From contig JARGXX010000075.1 in assembly GCA_030374765.1 (NCBI GenBank), positions 1,116,001 to 1,180,000 on the forward strand: DNA of 64,000 nucleotides, in the 5' to 3' direction. This stretch comes from Agarophyton chilense (Eukaryota; Rhodophyta; Florideophyceae; Gracilariales; Gracilariaceae). The notes under the pieces were generated by a model. It worked only from the letters and a program-made list of their open reading frames with translations. It was not told where the DNA came from and searched no databases. Position 1 is the stretch's first letter. Each line of letters begins with the position of its first letter. This document shows positions 8,932 through 20,369 of this stretch, piece by piece. The translations under genes were made by a program, and so were the position numbers.

Positions 8932-10824
8932 AAATGTAAGGAAATTGACAAAGTTTACAAAAATAACGATGTTGTAATTTTGGTCTCATATGAGGCCAGT
9001 GGTCGTACAGACACTAGGGTATACAGACGCGAATATGACATATTCTGTCAAACACAAAACCATACAATGTGATCCGTGGTTTTGTTTTGGACGCCGCTGA
9101 CTGACGTCCGCGCTCCACTGATCCAACTCTAACGCATAGAACGCAGTAACTGGGGCGATTCTGCTCCGCGCTTCGCGCTCGCATTTTCTGCACCATCACC
9201 TGGCTCTCTTGACATATTGCAACGTCGACTCTGCAACTGTGCCAAAGACAAATCCTCATCATATACCGCCACGAACCCCAAAGACCTTTGCGCTTAACTC
9301 CGCGACGCCATGCCACACTTCTGCTTGAGACATGGAAATATTTAAACCACTCAAACTTTCTCACTTCCACAGATGCGTCCTTTTTTTCTTTCGCGAAATG
9401 CACATCACCGCTAACAACACCTACATTTTTCAACCAGAGCGCAGGAGTACCACCGAGACCATCTGTACTTTTCTTCATTGTGCGTACGCATATCCTGGCG
9501 AATACAGTCATTACAAAAGTGAAGTTTGTGCATGGTTCTCGTGTCTGTTCTTCGGAGAGAGAGGGCAAGACTTTTTCGTAACCCTTGTCTTATGTATTGC
9601 GCGTACTCTAGTTTTTTAAGTGTCAAAAATTTTTTTAAAGCAGTTGTGTTGTTTAAAACCGAACAAATACTGCGTAAAACTTGACGAAAACTAAGTAGAA
9701 CTGTAGATATGTAGACAAGATTAACCAAGCTAAGATATGTAAGGTCTTGTGTTGCTACTACATTACACTTGTTCTATCAAAGAAGAATAGAAAAAAGAGA
9801 GGCCGTCCATCTTTAGCTAGGGAGTCCGGGTCGGCTCGGCTTTTACAGTTCTTACAAGCGATAATTGCTGTAGTGCGACACTGCCTGAAGCTTGTGGCTC
9901 TAGACTAGCGCTTGGCGTGTTATGGCTTGTATAGCTTTTCCATGCAATGCCATACGTCGCCAGGGCTTAAAAAAGCGACGACGTGGGGCGTCGAGGCTTA
10001 GCGAGGCGGTAACGTGCAGCTTCGTGGCTTAATGAAGCAAAAAACGTGCGGCGTTGTGATCAAGGGAAGAAACGCCGCGCGGCGCCGTGCAAATACAGTT
10101 AGCACTTCAATGCTATATGCCAAATATTTGAATAATATGTTCAAATTGAAGGGTATATTTATCTACCTCCCATTAGCATTCCGAGCTGGAGCTGTCCCAC
10201 CAAGGCGTATGAAGTGGAGTAAAACACCCCTGAAGTTTGAAAGGGCTGTATGTGAGAGCAATAAGGCGTCGTTCGTGGAGTCTTCCTGACATTGCGTTGT
10301 ATTGTGTAGACAACGGCGGAATCGACAATTAGTGAAAATCCCCGACACTTCCTGATCCGCAGCGCTGTCGTGGTTGATGATAGTATACGAAGAGCTTTCG
10401 CTCTTATCCGTACAAGAGAGGGGTTGATAGACGTGTACCGCATTTTGGGCACGGCGGAGGGAAGGAGGCAATTCGATCGGGTTCGCATCTAGTTCTGACG
10501 ATTGTAGAATACAAATCATGAAGAATGCACAGCATCTCAACAAAACATGAATGCCATTTTTAAGCAAGGTTTGAATGTTTTCGTGCGCCCCATTTATCAG
10601 CGTCGAGCATCGCCAGTCCGAAACTGCAAATGCTGGTGATATCTGTGTTTGTCGAGAAGGTGTTTTTCTCAGCACCTAAACCGAACTCGCGCTTCTGAAA
10701 AAAACTTTCAACTAAGCTCAATACGACAGTGCTACAAGCCAAATATGACACACTGTCAGTGTATCTTGCAAAAAATCGGCAAACGGGGCACAGTCCAGGA
10801 GCCTAATGACGAAATGGTTTGGAA
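8932..10824. other. No gene recognised
   Basis: Open frames on both strands (for example 9014-9568 - and 10163-10675 -) show no motif I recognise and no supporting second copy. Around 9790-9830 the + strand encodes RKKRGRPSL, an AT-hook-like phrase, in a frame that soon stops. Short repeated phrases near 9970-10060 (gcttaa followed by gaagc or gcgac) look like degraded repeat DNA. Confidence 0.4.
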
Positions 10825-11510
10825 TGTTGGTGCAAGTGCCCATGCTGTCACTGAAAACCAAATGTGCAGGAGAGCATGGACTGCTTTGGAGGGTGCCTCT
10901 AGAAAAGCGCATATGCGTATCAGCCGGACCTCAACGTGAACTCGTGCTGTGATTGGCTACTGCAAATATGCACCTTAAATGTGGTTTGTACAAGTGGTAT
11001 GGCACTATTGGGATTTTCTGGAGTACACGTGTGTACGTTGTCTATTTGTACTATTGTGCACGCTGTTCAGGATGAACAGCTGGTGTACTATGTACACGTC
11101 TCACAAGGTGTAACGAATGTACTTGGAGAAGAGCGTGTCATGTGTATTACAGAAGACTTCGTGTACTGTGCTGGAAGGTGAACGTGTATGGAGGCAGATT
11201 GCAAGAAGAGTGTGCTGGCATATTGAATTTGTGCACACGTCAGTGTAATGATGTGCTGTGCACTGTTGTATTGCCTTGTTGTGTGCTGCAATGAACTTTG
11301 GCTAGGGTTAATGTCCTGCTTGAATATGATTGGTATTATTGGGTGTTCCTGCTTTGTAGTCTAGGGTTTACTCTGGGTTGGCGTCTAGCTGGCTGACGTT
11401 TTTGAGTTGTATATAAGTGAGAGATTGAGCGCCTCCAAGTAAATCCGAGCCAGAGCTGGCGAATTTTCCTTTCATCCCTCAACCTTTCCTTCAGCCTTTC
11501 CCTAACCATC
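10825..11510 (+). repeat. Copia-type LTR, copy 2 (5' LTR)
   Basis: A 686-bp LTR starting TGTTGGTGCAAG and ending CCCTAACCATC. It is the family member that directly precedes a primer binding site and a copia gag-pol, so it fixes the identity of the other copies. It carries a TATA-like TATATAAG near 11411 and a TGTGCTGG-rich central part that also yields meaningless short open frames on both strands. Confidence 0.88.
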
Positions 11511-11526
11511 TGGATATGGGCCCAGC
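11511..11526 (+). promoter_or_regulatory. Primer binding site, initiator tRNA-Met (half-tRNA type)
   Basis: Immediately after the LTR stands TGGATATGGGCCCAGC. Apart from one mismatch it is complementary to the anticodon arm of eukaryotic initiator tRNA-Met (GCTGGGCCCATAACC), not to the tRNA 3' end. Drosophila copia is known to prime minus-strand synthesis with such an internal tRNA fragment. Confidence 0.7.
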
Positions 11527-12714
11527 CCCGCTGACCTCTGCCGTATAGTTCGTCTCTCGCCGCTCTCCCGCACCGCCGTTCACACGTTTTGCTGTTCTTT
11601 TCTCTTCTTTTCCACCGTCGTAGCCGTTGCGTCGGGTGTGTGACCGTATCGTGGGTTGGTGTTGGTATTCTTTTTCGGTCTGGCGTTCCTCCCTGAGGGC
11701 GTTGTGGTGGTAGTGGTTCGACGTTATTATCGTGATTGTGTTTGGGTGCTCTTTGTTGCCCGTGTTTGTCGATCGCTATGCGTTTCGTTTGGTCTCCCTC
11801 TGTTTCGTTGATTTGTGGATCCCCGCGTCGTGTTTGCGGGTTCTGATCCGAGAGTTTGAGGACCGTGTTTGTTGAAGTCTGGCCCTGGAGTTCTTGGCTC
11901 AGCGTTTGTGTGTGTTTGTGTGTTTGGTCCGCATCTTTTCCAGTGCGACGAGCGGTTGATCCGAGGTACTTTGGGTGATTCCTTGTACTCGGGAACGTTA
12001 GCCTGGCAGCTTGAACCAAAGCAGGTGTACTGTCAAGATGGTTCCCCACTGGTCCTTTGAGGGCGGATAACAGTGACGGTCGAAAGATCTGGTTGAACTT
12101 TGCGGGTGCATTTGTGGACAGGGTGCCGTGGCGCACTGCATTTGGCTGGTTGTTTGACTTTGTGTGTGAGCCCGACTTTTGTGGTTGGGCACTTGGACTG
12201 TTGTGAACAGCATCCATAAGGAGCTTTTGATCCGCAGTACGCGGGGAGGCGACGTTTCGAAGGCTGACCTCCTTTTCAGGATCAGGCTGCGTGCGATCTT
12301 CATTGATTGCTCGTTAGAAGCGTATCTTGGTGTTGAAGTAGCTTCGGTTTTGAGATCGCGCTAATTCCTGAAAGAGGCCAGAGAGGGCCAACTGGGTGAA
12401 GGCATATCTTCGGTCGTTAACCATCCTCTGGAATCCTCGTAAGGAGCAACGCGACTTCTCCTTTTGACGTGGGAGGAGGTAGACTGCAAAAAAACGTTAT
12501 CTACCCAGAAGAGCTCTGGGCGCCAGGGGTCCGACCTTTAGGGACGCGGGTATAGGAAGCCCTGCCAGTGCGCCCGCAGACTATTGTCTGTTCAATCTTG
12601 AAGAATTATTTGTTGTTTGTTGTTTTTTCTTTGTTGTTGTTGTCTGTTGTTGTTGTTCACTTGTCTGTTGCTGCCAAGCCATCTCTCTCGGCCTCTTGTG
12701 ACACTTTGCCCAAC
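11527..12714 (+). other. Long leader of the copia element
   Basis: There is 1.2 kb between the primer site and the gag ATG, with no convincing + strand gene. A 293-codon open frame runs antisense through the leader and into the LTR (12217-11336). It is rich in Gln, Arg, Thr and Pro and resembles nothing I know, so I treat it as a by-product of base composition. A TGTTGTTG microsatellite lies at about 12608-12660. The region may hold packaging signals. Confidence 0.5.
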
Positions 12715-15262
12715 ATGGATTCGTTCAGTGGGGTGAAAATCGAAAAGCTGATTGAGGATAACTTCCACGTATGGAAGCAGAAGATTGAGCTGCTGCTTGC
12801 ACTCAAGGACCTCGACGGTCACCTCGACTCTGTTAGACCCACTGACGAAGATGAACTGTCGACTTGGAAGAAGAAAGATGCCAAAGCCAGAGCTATTATT
12901 GGTCTCACACTCAGTGATGAGCATTTAGATCCTGTGCGGGACGCCGACAACGCTGCCGATATGTGGAAAGCCATTTGCCATGTGTTCCAACGCAAGACTC
13001 TGCTCAACAAAATCAACGCCCGACGGTCCTTCTACTCTGCCAAGATGCGTGATGATGAGAAAATGCTACAGTTCATCAACCGTGTACGTCATCTGGCATC
13101 GGACCTGAAGTGTATGGACGTTATTGTTGACGAGGAGGACATCGCTATGGCCATCCTCTGCGGACTTCCGAAAAGATTCGAGCACCTCATCGTGGCAATT
13201 GATACCACGATTGGCGATCGTCAACTCACGCTAGAGTTTGTGAACAGTCGTTTGCTGTAAGAAGAGCAGCGAATGAACGATCGTGCCAAAGAGCAGTCCG
13301 GAAGTGAGGCAACTTTTGTTGGCAGGCAGTCGCGATGGAAGAACATCGAGTGTCATTATTGTAATAAGAAAGGTCATATCCAAAGGAACCGTTTCAAAAA
13401 GCAACGTGATGAGGCTAACAACGCTTAAGAAGCTGCTGCCCCTCCAAGTGTACAACATGCTTACCGCGAAGAGCATGGTTTGGGTGACAGCGACACTGAG
13501 TACGTTTGCCTTGTTGCCAGCGGTACCTCTAAGGCCACCAACAGTGAATGGATTGTGGACTCTGGGGCTACTGTACACATGAATTATGACGACTCCATGT
13601 TCCAATCGTATGAAAGCAAGGTGTCCCTTGGTATGAGTATCGGCAACGATTCCAAGTTAGAGTCTCATGGCCAAGGTTGTGTTGAACTGGATCTGAATGT
13701 TGAGGGTTTCACGCGCAAGTGCAAGCTAAACAAGGTAGTGCACGTGCCAAGTCTGCGGTACGACCTGCTGTCTGTATCTGCAATTTGTGACTTGGATGCT
13801 ACTTTTGCTTTCGACGAGCACAAGGTGTGCGTGTAAAAGGGTTCTACTCTGATTGCCCAAGGACGCCGCGTCAAAGGCCTGTACTACCTCTGCACTGCAG
13901 TGTCACAACTTGGTGATATAAACACTGCACTTGTGTCGGACCTGTCGATATGGCATGCTCGCATGGCTCACGTGAATGTAGGTGGCATCAAGCAAATGGC
14001 TCGCAATGGCGTTGTGTCAGGGCTGAATGTGGATGTAACGCAGAAGCCGGACGTTTGTGACTCATGTGTTGGAGGCAAGTCTACCCGCGCTGCTACTCCC
14101 AATCAAGGGGGGGAGCGCGCAACCAAGCTGTTGGACCTCGTTCAATCGGACATATGGGTTCCAGTGGAGTTTGGTTCCTGGGGAGGCTCGCGCTACTTTG
14201 TCACATTCATCGACGATCACAGTCTGTACTGCTTCCTGTACATGCTCAAGACCAAGGATGAGGTGTTCCAGATGTTCGTGAAGTGGCTCAAGTTTGTTCA
14301 AAACCAAACTGGTACACAAGTCAAAACCATCGCTGCCCGTGAGTGCGTACTTCGTGCGCTACGAACGGACGATGGTGGTTAGTACCTTTCCAAGAAGTTT
14401 GCAAAAGAACTTGAGTCACACGGTATTGAAAATCAGCGAACTGTGCCTTACAATCCACCACAGAACGGGCTGGCCGAAAAATTAAACCGCACACTCATGG
14501 ATCTGGTCAGGTCAATTCTTTGTCCCAAGAAGCTTCCCAAAAGCTTCTGGGCAGAAGCACTGAATGTTGCGGCGTATGTGCGAAACCGAGTTACATGCGA
14601 GGCATTGCCAAGTACCGTGACACCATATGAATTGTGGCATGGACACAAGCCTAATGTGAGCAATATGCGTGTGTTTGGGAGCAAGTGCTGGTACAAGGTG
14701 GTAGATCATAAGCTGAAGAAGCTGGAGGACCGTGCCGTTGAGGCGATCTTCATTGGGTACACTGCCGGATCCCATGGCTACAAGCTGTGGGATGAGGAGA
14801 AGAGAAAGGTAGTAGTGTCGAGAGATGTGAATTTTGATGAACGCAATGAATTAGATGAGACTACCGATCATTGTGATGAGAACTATGCCGAGATTGAAAT
14901 TTCGGTGAAGTCGAAATCTGACCAAACCTCCACCTCTCAACCACCAGTTGAACCCAATGACGAGGATCCTGACACTGTTACACCTCGATGAGGTACCAGA
15001 AATTGGTGCTGAAGAATCCACCGATGTTCCACAAGATGCTCCTGAGGTGCCACAGCCAGTGCCATTGCGTAGGTCTACTCGTGTGCGAAAGCCGACTTCG
15101 TCCTGGTGGCGCCCAACTGCTCTACTCACGGCCAGTGATGAGACTCCTAGCTCGTACAGCGATGCAGTGTCACGTTCTGATTGCAAGTCGTGGATCAAGG
15201 CGATGGACAGCGAGTATGAGTCTTTAGTGGAGCAGGGACTTAGTGCTTATGCCAGCAGACAG
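12715..15262 (+). pseudogene. Copia gag-protease-integrase polyprotein
   Basis: ATG at 12715 (MDSFSGVKIEKLIEDNF) opens a gag of about 180 residues with the copia gag core (DMWKAICHVFQRKTLLNK). A zinc knuckle CHYCNKKGHIQRNR follows, with its last Cys changed to Arg. The same frame continues into the aspartic protease (WIVDSGATVHM, 13549). Integrase follows with its zinc domain (WHARMAHVNVGG to CDSCVGG), first Asp in LVQSDIW, second in LRTDDGG and Glu in NGLAEKLNRTL. The hydrophobic C-terminal GSKCWYKVV block comes last. In-frame stops are at 13258, about 13426, 13834 and 14380, and a frameshift lies near 14985. The frame ends at the Ty3-B junction, so RT and RNase H are absent. Confidence 0.9.
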
Positions 15263-15928
15263 TGTAGTATCCGCTCTAACGGAGAGAGCAGACACCTGCG
15301 ACAGCGTTCGGACTGCCGATGGGTCGCCTGCGGCGAAGTAAAAGTGGTGGTAGAGCTACAAAAACAGCGAGCTGGAAGTGAGGTGTAAGGCAACTACTCG
15401 CCAGCGAGGGTGAACAGTGCAACTGTAAAATGTTGAGGGAACGTAGGTACGAGACGGCTGGTGAAGTGGTTGGGGGCTGACTATCTATTATGGCTCGTCC
15501 GGATCTCCAATTAAGGAATCCTAAGCGAGGAACAGAATAGTCATGATGCCCATGTTGTCTCCTATACTTGGAGTCGGCGCTCACCCTGGTGCACTATATA
15601 CTGTGTGCCAGGGTGGGTGCCCAAATAAATATACAAATAATACCCAGTGGTCAGCCACTTAGCCAAACCACAGTATGGGTATGGTCCCTAATGGACGTCT
15701 AGCTACAAAGGGTAGTAAAACCAGCCACGTGGATCGCCACTACATTCGCCGTTGCAAGCCAGTCCACTCGTGATGCCACGTGTTCCATTAATGTACCCTG
15801 CCTCTTGGCATCCTACGCGGTGTGCCGTTTCATATCACAAGTTTGATGACATCACTCACTTATGAGTTCCAACCGCGACTTCGCGAAAAATCATCCTATC
15901 GGATTCCCCGACATAGTAGAATACTACA
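15263..15928 (-). repeat. 3' LTR of Ty3-B, uninterrupted
   Basis: A 666-bp LTR with TGTAGT/ACTACA ends. It is closely similar by eye to the Ty3-A LTR once the nested solo LTR is removed, and preserves the empty insertion site AATCCTAAGC. A polypurine tract (as CCCCCCTC) follows at 15931-15938. Confidence 0.88.
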
Positions 15929-15952
15929 TACCCCCCTCGTTAAACGCGAACC

Positions 15953-18456
15953 ATGGGGGACGCAAGAAGCGTTTATACGCAGTCGTACCGGTGTTCCGGG
16001 TACTCATCGTCATCACGAATTCCTCGCCGCAAGACCAACTCTTACAGTTCTCAACAGCATTCTGTTCCTCACCGTTCTTCAGCCCGATCTCTCGCGATGG
16101 ATCCGAACGCCGGGTCCAACCCGTTTCAGCCCTCCTCTGAGGATGTTCCTTCTGGGGATCCGTCAAACACTGCTGGTTCTGAGTGGCAGCCTACTGCTCA
16201 ACTCGGTCTATACCGTTCGCTCGGCACCCCGTACACCGGATTCCGGTCGGTACAGTTACCTCAGCCAACCGTGACTCCGATGCCGAACGCGGCTTACGTC
16301 GCCCCTGCGGGTGTGATTCGAGCTCCTTCTCGTCGTGCTCAGCGGAGTTACCCGCACCCTGCGGATTTCTATGGACGAGATCCTCTCGACAACGTTGAAC
16401 TTTTCGCGCAAGCGCCCTGGTTTGATCCAGTTTCTGTCCGCGATGACGCGTTGATACAACAGTATGTACACGGTGGGTACTTCCCTGATGGTATTCCGGA
16501 ACACGCGATTCATAACGACGACTGGGCGAGACATATTGCTTTGCCAGACAACGCCATTGCGCGATATTTAACGGAAACCTTGTACGAAGCCCGTACGCGG
16601 TTCACCAAGCTGATTTACCAGCGTCTTCACATATTCATCAGTACGGTTCTCCTCCTGCAGGACTGGGAACTAGATACCTGGAAAGCCCGTACCGACGGTG
16701 AAGATTACTCGTATATGGAGACACTCGATGAAGTCGATGTTAGCGGTTGGCGGGGTATGCGCGGTGTGCGTGATGCAGCTCTCTGCTTTCAGCAACCTCT
16801 TCTCCGTGCGGAGTTCCGCTTCCTTCGAAAGCGTGACATTCCCTAATGGGATTATCCCCGTTGGGAACGTCGTACTCGATCACGTTTGGGCTATTTGGTG
16901 CGATATCAAATGATCGAGATCGACTGCATCTGGCGGAACGCGCGCTTCGGGTGCTACATCGGTATTCCGGAGCATTGGGCGGCGATCGAGAGTCATCGTG
17001 GTTGCCCTGTGGAGCTCCCACCGGCGATCTCCTACATCGGGTCCGCGTTGGTTAACGACCCGTTCTCGGGATATTGGACGGTGGTTTACACCGAGTTTAT
17101 CGCCAAGATGGCCGTCTTCCTCCTGTGGGATGCTTATGATACCTTTAGAGTTTGGTACATGTCGCCCACAGCGCGAAAGTATGCGAGAGAACTCGATCTT
17201 TCCCTTGTCTTGGGATCCCGTGCGAACCATGCCGACTTCCTCCATCTTGTGGATGTAATCGACGGTGTCGACTGGTCTGGAGTGCCTGCTGATCAATCCG
17301 CTCGCGGAACCCGTGCAAGACGCTACGACCATTCTCCTGGACGAACAGAAAGTGCTGGAGATTTCGTTTGGTACGACCCCTGGACGCACCAGTTGATCAC
17401 CTTCGAGCAGGCTCGCTTTCTTCGGGAGAACCCGCGTGACATGCCACCGAACCAGCTTACTGGATACGTGTACGATGCTACTCCATCCGAAAACGGAGAG
17501 GAACCGTATGAGGAAGCGCCAGGAGCTGAGGCTGAACTCGGCTACGAGGACGAGCCAGAGCTGGCAAGCGTATCGACTTCCGTCGATCAATCCGCAGCGG
17601 CGGGAGTTGCTCAAGAGTACTCTCATGGGTTTACCAAACAACCGAGTGCAGTGCCGGTCGGAGATCCAGGCTTGGATCCGCTAAGGCAGTTCTGTTGAGA
17701 TTTGGTGGACTCTGCCCCCAAGCCCTTTGGAGTGTTGGAAATAGTGGAAAACAAAAAGTGGATTTAAGCATGGGCACTTTTGGGCACCCTCCACGGAAAA
17801 ACTCATATGCGCCTCATCTCAATCTCAACGTGAAACGGCCATCTGATTGGCTACTGCAAATGCCCTCATGCAACGTGGTATGGACAAGTGGTCTGGTTCT
17901 AATGGGGCGTGTTGGGGCTTCGGCCCAAGTGGAGCGATTTGATTGGACGAGAGCGCTGAATGAGCACGGGCTATGCAGTTGGAGAGAATGTGCGAATGTG
18001 GGCTGGATACGGGTTTGGCCGTAACAGCCGAATCTGGGGTGCGCGGGGTGGTTTGCACTGGCGCACCACTTTGGATGATTTTTTGAGTTTTTATTAGATA
18101 TGCTTCATGTTTGAAATTGTTTTGGCGCGCAACTCCTCGTCGCACAGTGGCAAGGTGTGAGACGTGGGTCACCCGCCGACAGTCAGCACTGGCGGCGGAA
18201 GTGCGTGCGAGGTAGATATAGTTTTCAATGAGGGTCGCCAACGATCGAAGTAAATTGTCAAGGCTGACTACCTTCCTTTGTTTCTCTTCTTTTATTTTTC
18301 TCTTCTTCTCGTCTTTTCCCCCTCTTCTTCCTTTTCCTTTACCTATCCTGCGCTCACGTTGTGAAGTTCCTCTTAGATGCGGGCTTTCCCGTGGACCAAG
18401 TTGAGGGTGATCGCGCCCAGCTTCTTTCGAACCTGCGTGCTCGCACGTCACTTTGA
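15953..18456 (+). pseudogene. Antisense accessory gene of Ty3-B (aORF-B)
   Basis: This is a close copy of the gene at 2456-4282, starting at the equivalent ATG 24 bp from the LTR. It reads through 297 codons to a TAA at 16844-16846, continues in the same frame (16847-17692) and resumes after a 672-bp insertion at 18365-18456 with the same C-terminus ending ARTSL. Shared blocks include NPFQPSSEDVPSG, DPLDNVELFAQAPWFDPV and FIAKMAVF. Differences from copy A are mostly single substitutions that keep the frame, suggesting selection before the copies died. It has no recognised domain. Confidence 0.8.
17693..18364 (+). repeat. Solo LTR-like insertion in aORF-B
   Basis: A 672-bp insertion absent from the Ty3-A copy, flanked by the 5-bp duplication AGTTC (17688-17692 and 18365-18369). 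It begins TGTTGAGATT and is a diverged relative of the copia LTR family: both share the order GCATGGGC, CCTC, AAAA(C)TCATATGCG, CAACGTGAA, GATTGGCTACTGCAAATG and a pyrimidine-rich end. Its last bases (TTGTGA) do not show the usual CA. Confidence 0.75.
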
Positions 18457-18851
18457 TAATCCTAGAAAAGACTCCTAGTCAACACCCTTGCGGTGATATC
18501 TTGATACCAATAAAACTCCGGTGACTTCGTGTCTTCACGTTCCCTTCTTATCTTCTAGTCTTCATCTCTTCTCGCTTCTCGAGTTTCATACTTTCCCTCT
18601 CGCTTCTCAAGTTCTTCCTAGGTGATAATCAGTAAATGTCCTGTGCTTGCGTGTTTTCACTTTTCTTCCACATGACTTCTTGTATTCTTCTCCCCTTTCG
18701 AGTTTTTACTACCTTAGTAGCCCATACTTAGAAATGAGATGTGCCCATGAGCCCGAATATCGAGGAGTCGATCTCCCTGGGGAGTGGTAATCGCATGCGT
18801 CGATGATATCGCACGAGTTGCAAACGGGGGATATGAGCTATAGGATCCCAC
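18457..18851 (-). other. Ty3-B spacer and end of pol
   Basis: This equals the inverted 2090-2455 region of Ty3-A. The spacer with CTCGAG/CTTCTC phrases is followed by the complement of the last chromodomain codons, up to the sequence CTATAGGATCCCAC, where the copia LTR begins. There is no other gene. Confidence 0.7.
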
Positions 18852-19193
18852 TGTTGGCTGTTGACCCTGTGCTGTCACTGAAAACCAAAAGTGCAGGGGA
18901 GCATGGGCTGTTTTGGAGGGTGCCTCTGGAAAAGCGCATATGCGTGTCAGTCGGTTCTCAACGTGAACTCGGGCTGTGCTTGGCTACTGCAAATGTGCAT
19001 ATGCAATGTGGTGTGTACAAGTGGTATGGCACTATTGGGTTTGTCAGTGGGACATGTGTGTACGTGGTCTACTTGTACTACTGTGCACGCTGTTCAACAT
19101 GTCCAGCTGGTGTACTATGAACACATCTCACAAGGTGTAACGAATGTACTTGGAGAAGAAACGTGACATGTGTATTACAGGAGACTTGGTGTA
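18852..19193 (+). repeat. Copia-type LTR, copy 3a (truncated)
   Basis: It starts exactly at an LTR edge (TGTTGGCTGTTGACCC), nearly the same as copy 5, and stops after 342 bp at GACTTGGTGTA. At that point an inverted LTR begins. The missing second half is not found on the other side. Confidence 0.85.
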
Positions 19194-19879
19194 TGTTGGT
19201 AAGGGAAATGCTGAAGGAAAGGTTGAGGGAATGAAAAGGAAGTTCGCCAGCTCTGGCTTGGATTTACTTGGAGGCGCTCAAACTTTCACTTATATACTAC
19301 TTCAAAACGTCAGCTGTCTAGAATCCAACCCAAAGTAAACCCTAGACTACAAAGCAGGGACACTCAATACTACCAATCATATTCAGGCATGACACTAACC
19401 CTAGTCAATGTTCATTGCAGCGCCCAACAAGGCAATATAACAGTGCACAGCCCATAATTACACTGACGTGTGCACAAATTCAATATGCCAGCACACACTA
19501 CTTGTAATCCGCCTCCATACACATTCACGTTCCAGCACAGTACACCAAGTCTCCTGTAATACACATGTCACGTCTCTTCTCCAAGCACATTCGTTACACC
19601 TTGTGAGATGTGTTCATAGTACACCAGCTGGACATGTTGAACAGCGTGCACAATAGTACAAGTAGACCACGTACACACGTGTCCCACAGACAAACCCAAT
19701 AGTGCCATACCACTTGTACACACCACATTGCATGTGCACATTTGCAGTAGCCAATCACAGCCCGAGTTCACGTTGAGATCCGACTGACACGCATATGCGC
19801 TTTTCCAGAGGCACCCTCTAAAGCTGCCCATGCTCTCCTGCACATTTGGTTTTCAGTGACAGCATAGCTTGCATCAACA
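19194..19879 (-). repeat. Copia-type LTR, copy 3b (inverted, full length)
   Basis: A 686-bp LTR that on the - strand begins TGTTGATGCAAG and ends CCAACA. The 5-base flanks (GTGTA and TTCGA) do not match, so it did not arise by simple insertion here. Recombination between LTRs is more likely. Confidence 0.83.
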
Positions 19880-20369
19880 TTCGAAGCCCGCCTCATCGAG
19901 TGACAGACGATTGAGATTGATGAACCATCAACCATATCAACACGCTCTAAGTGGGGCCTAAGCACATCCCCGAATATTTCACAGATGTCACAAAGCAAGA
20001 TAACTGGAGCAGCTAATGATCAGCATACAAAAAAGTTGAGCAGAACCAGAAATTCCCAAGCAGAACGACTAGGTCTACCACACCAATCGATTTTAATAGA
20101 TTGTCTATTGCATCAGTTACGTCAAATATCACGCCATGGTGGTTTTGGGCAAGCTCTTGCAGTTGTGAAAAGCCTTACAAGATGAAATTTGGACCAGAAC
20201 CGCTGTCTCGGACAGGAGGAAAGCGCACCATAAACTGGATGGAAAGGCCAAGGTCAGTGAAAACTTTATTGTTTTGTCTTTCCATGACCATGAGTCTCTT
20301 TGAGAACTTAGAACTACGAACCTGTTTCCACGGTCAACGAAAAACACCAAATTCTTTAGAGTACACTTC
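19880..20369 (-). pseudogene. Ty3-D protease remnant
   Basis: On the - strand from 20369 a frame reads FTDLGLSIQFMVRFPPVRDS and on to GSGPNFI, which aligns with the Ty3-C protease (ADFGLSHQFMVRQLSVLD, then TGAAPNLI). The catalytic Asp-Ser-Gly is present. Weaker similarity continues to about 20000, with two stops. It belongs to the same broken element as the gag remnant at 21171-21874 and ends at the copia LTR. Confidence 0.65.

Larger units (their letters stand above)
10825..15262 (+). mobile_element. Ty1/copia element with 5' LTR, 3' end lost
   Basis: In order: LTR 10825-11510, primer binding site 11511, a 1.2-kb leader, then gag, protease and integrase in one frame from 12715. The coding region breaks off at 15262, where Ty3-B begins, before the reverse transcriptase. 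Domain order gag-PR-IN with RT missing downstream is diagnostic of Ty1/copia. No 3' LTR with matching flank could be assigned, although LTR copies at 18852 and 19194 are of the same family. Confidence 0.88.
15263..18851 (-). mobile_element. Ty3/gypsy element Ty3-B, 3' fragment
   Basis: An inverted near-copy of 2100-5665. From left to right it has the 3' LTR, the purine tract, the antisense gene (here on +), the spacer and a short piece of the end of pol including the chromodomain C-terminus (about 18757-18851). It ends abruptly at 18852 where a copia LTR starts. Its left edge is an exact LTR end inside the copia gag-pol, so it inserted there. The rest of the element is lost. Confidence 0.87.

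Noticed and set aside
9014-9568. 184-codon - strand frame
   Set aside because: No recognisable motif, and several + strand frames overlap it. There is no repeat or second copy to support it.
10163-10675. 170-codon - strand frame
   Set aside because: It has a protein-like look but no motif or homologue that I recognise. Evidence is too thin for a gene call.
10718-10912. A recurrent small ORF beginning MRFSRGTLQ seen in several places
   Set aside because: It recurs only because it lies in the copia-type LTR copies, where several frames on both strands are open by chance. It has no coding signature and differs in length between copies.
16880-17641. 253-codon - strand frame inside aORF-B, with a matching frame in aORF-A (2594-3355, +)
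   Set aside because: It is the opposite-strand shadow of the antisense gene. The aORF frame, not this one, is conserved in the diverged Ty3-C copy.
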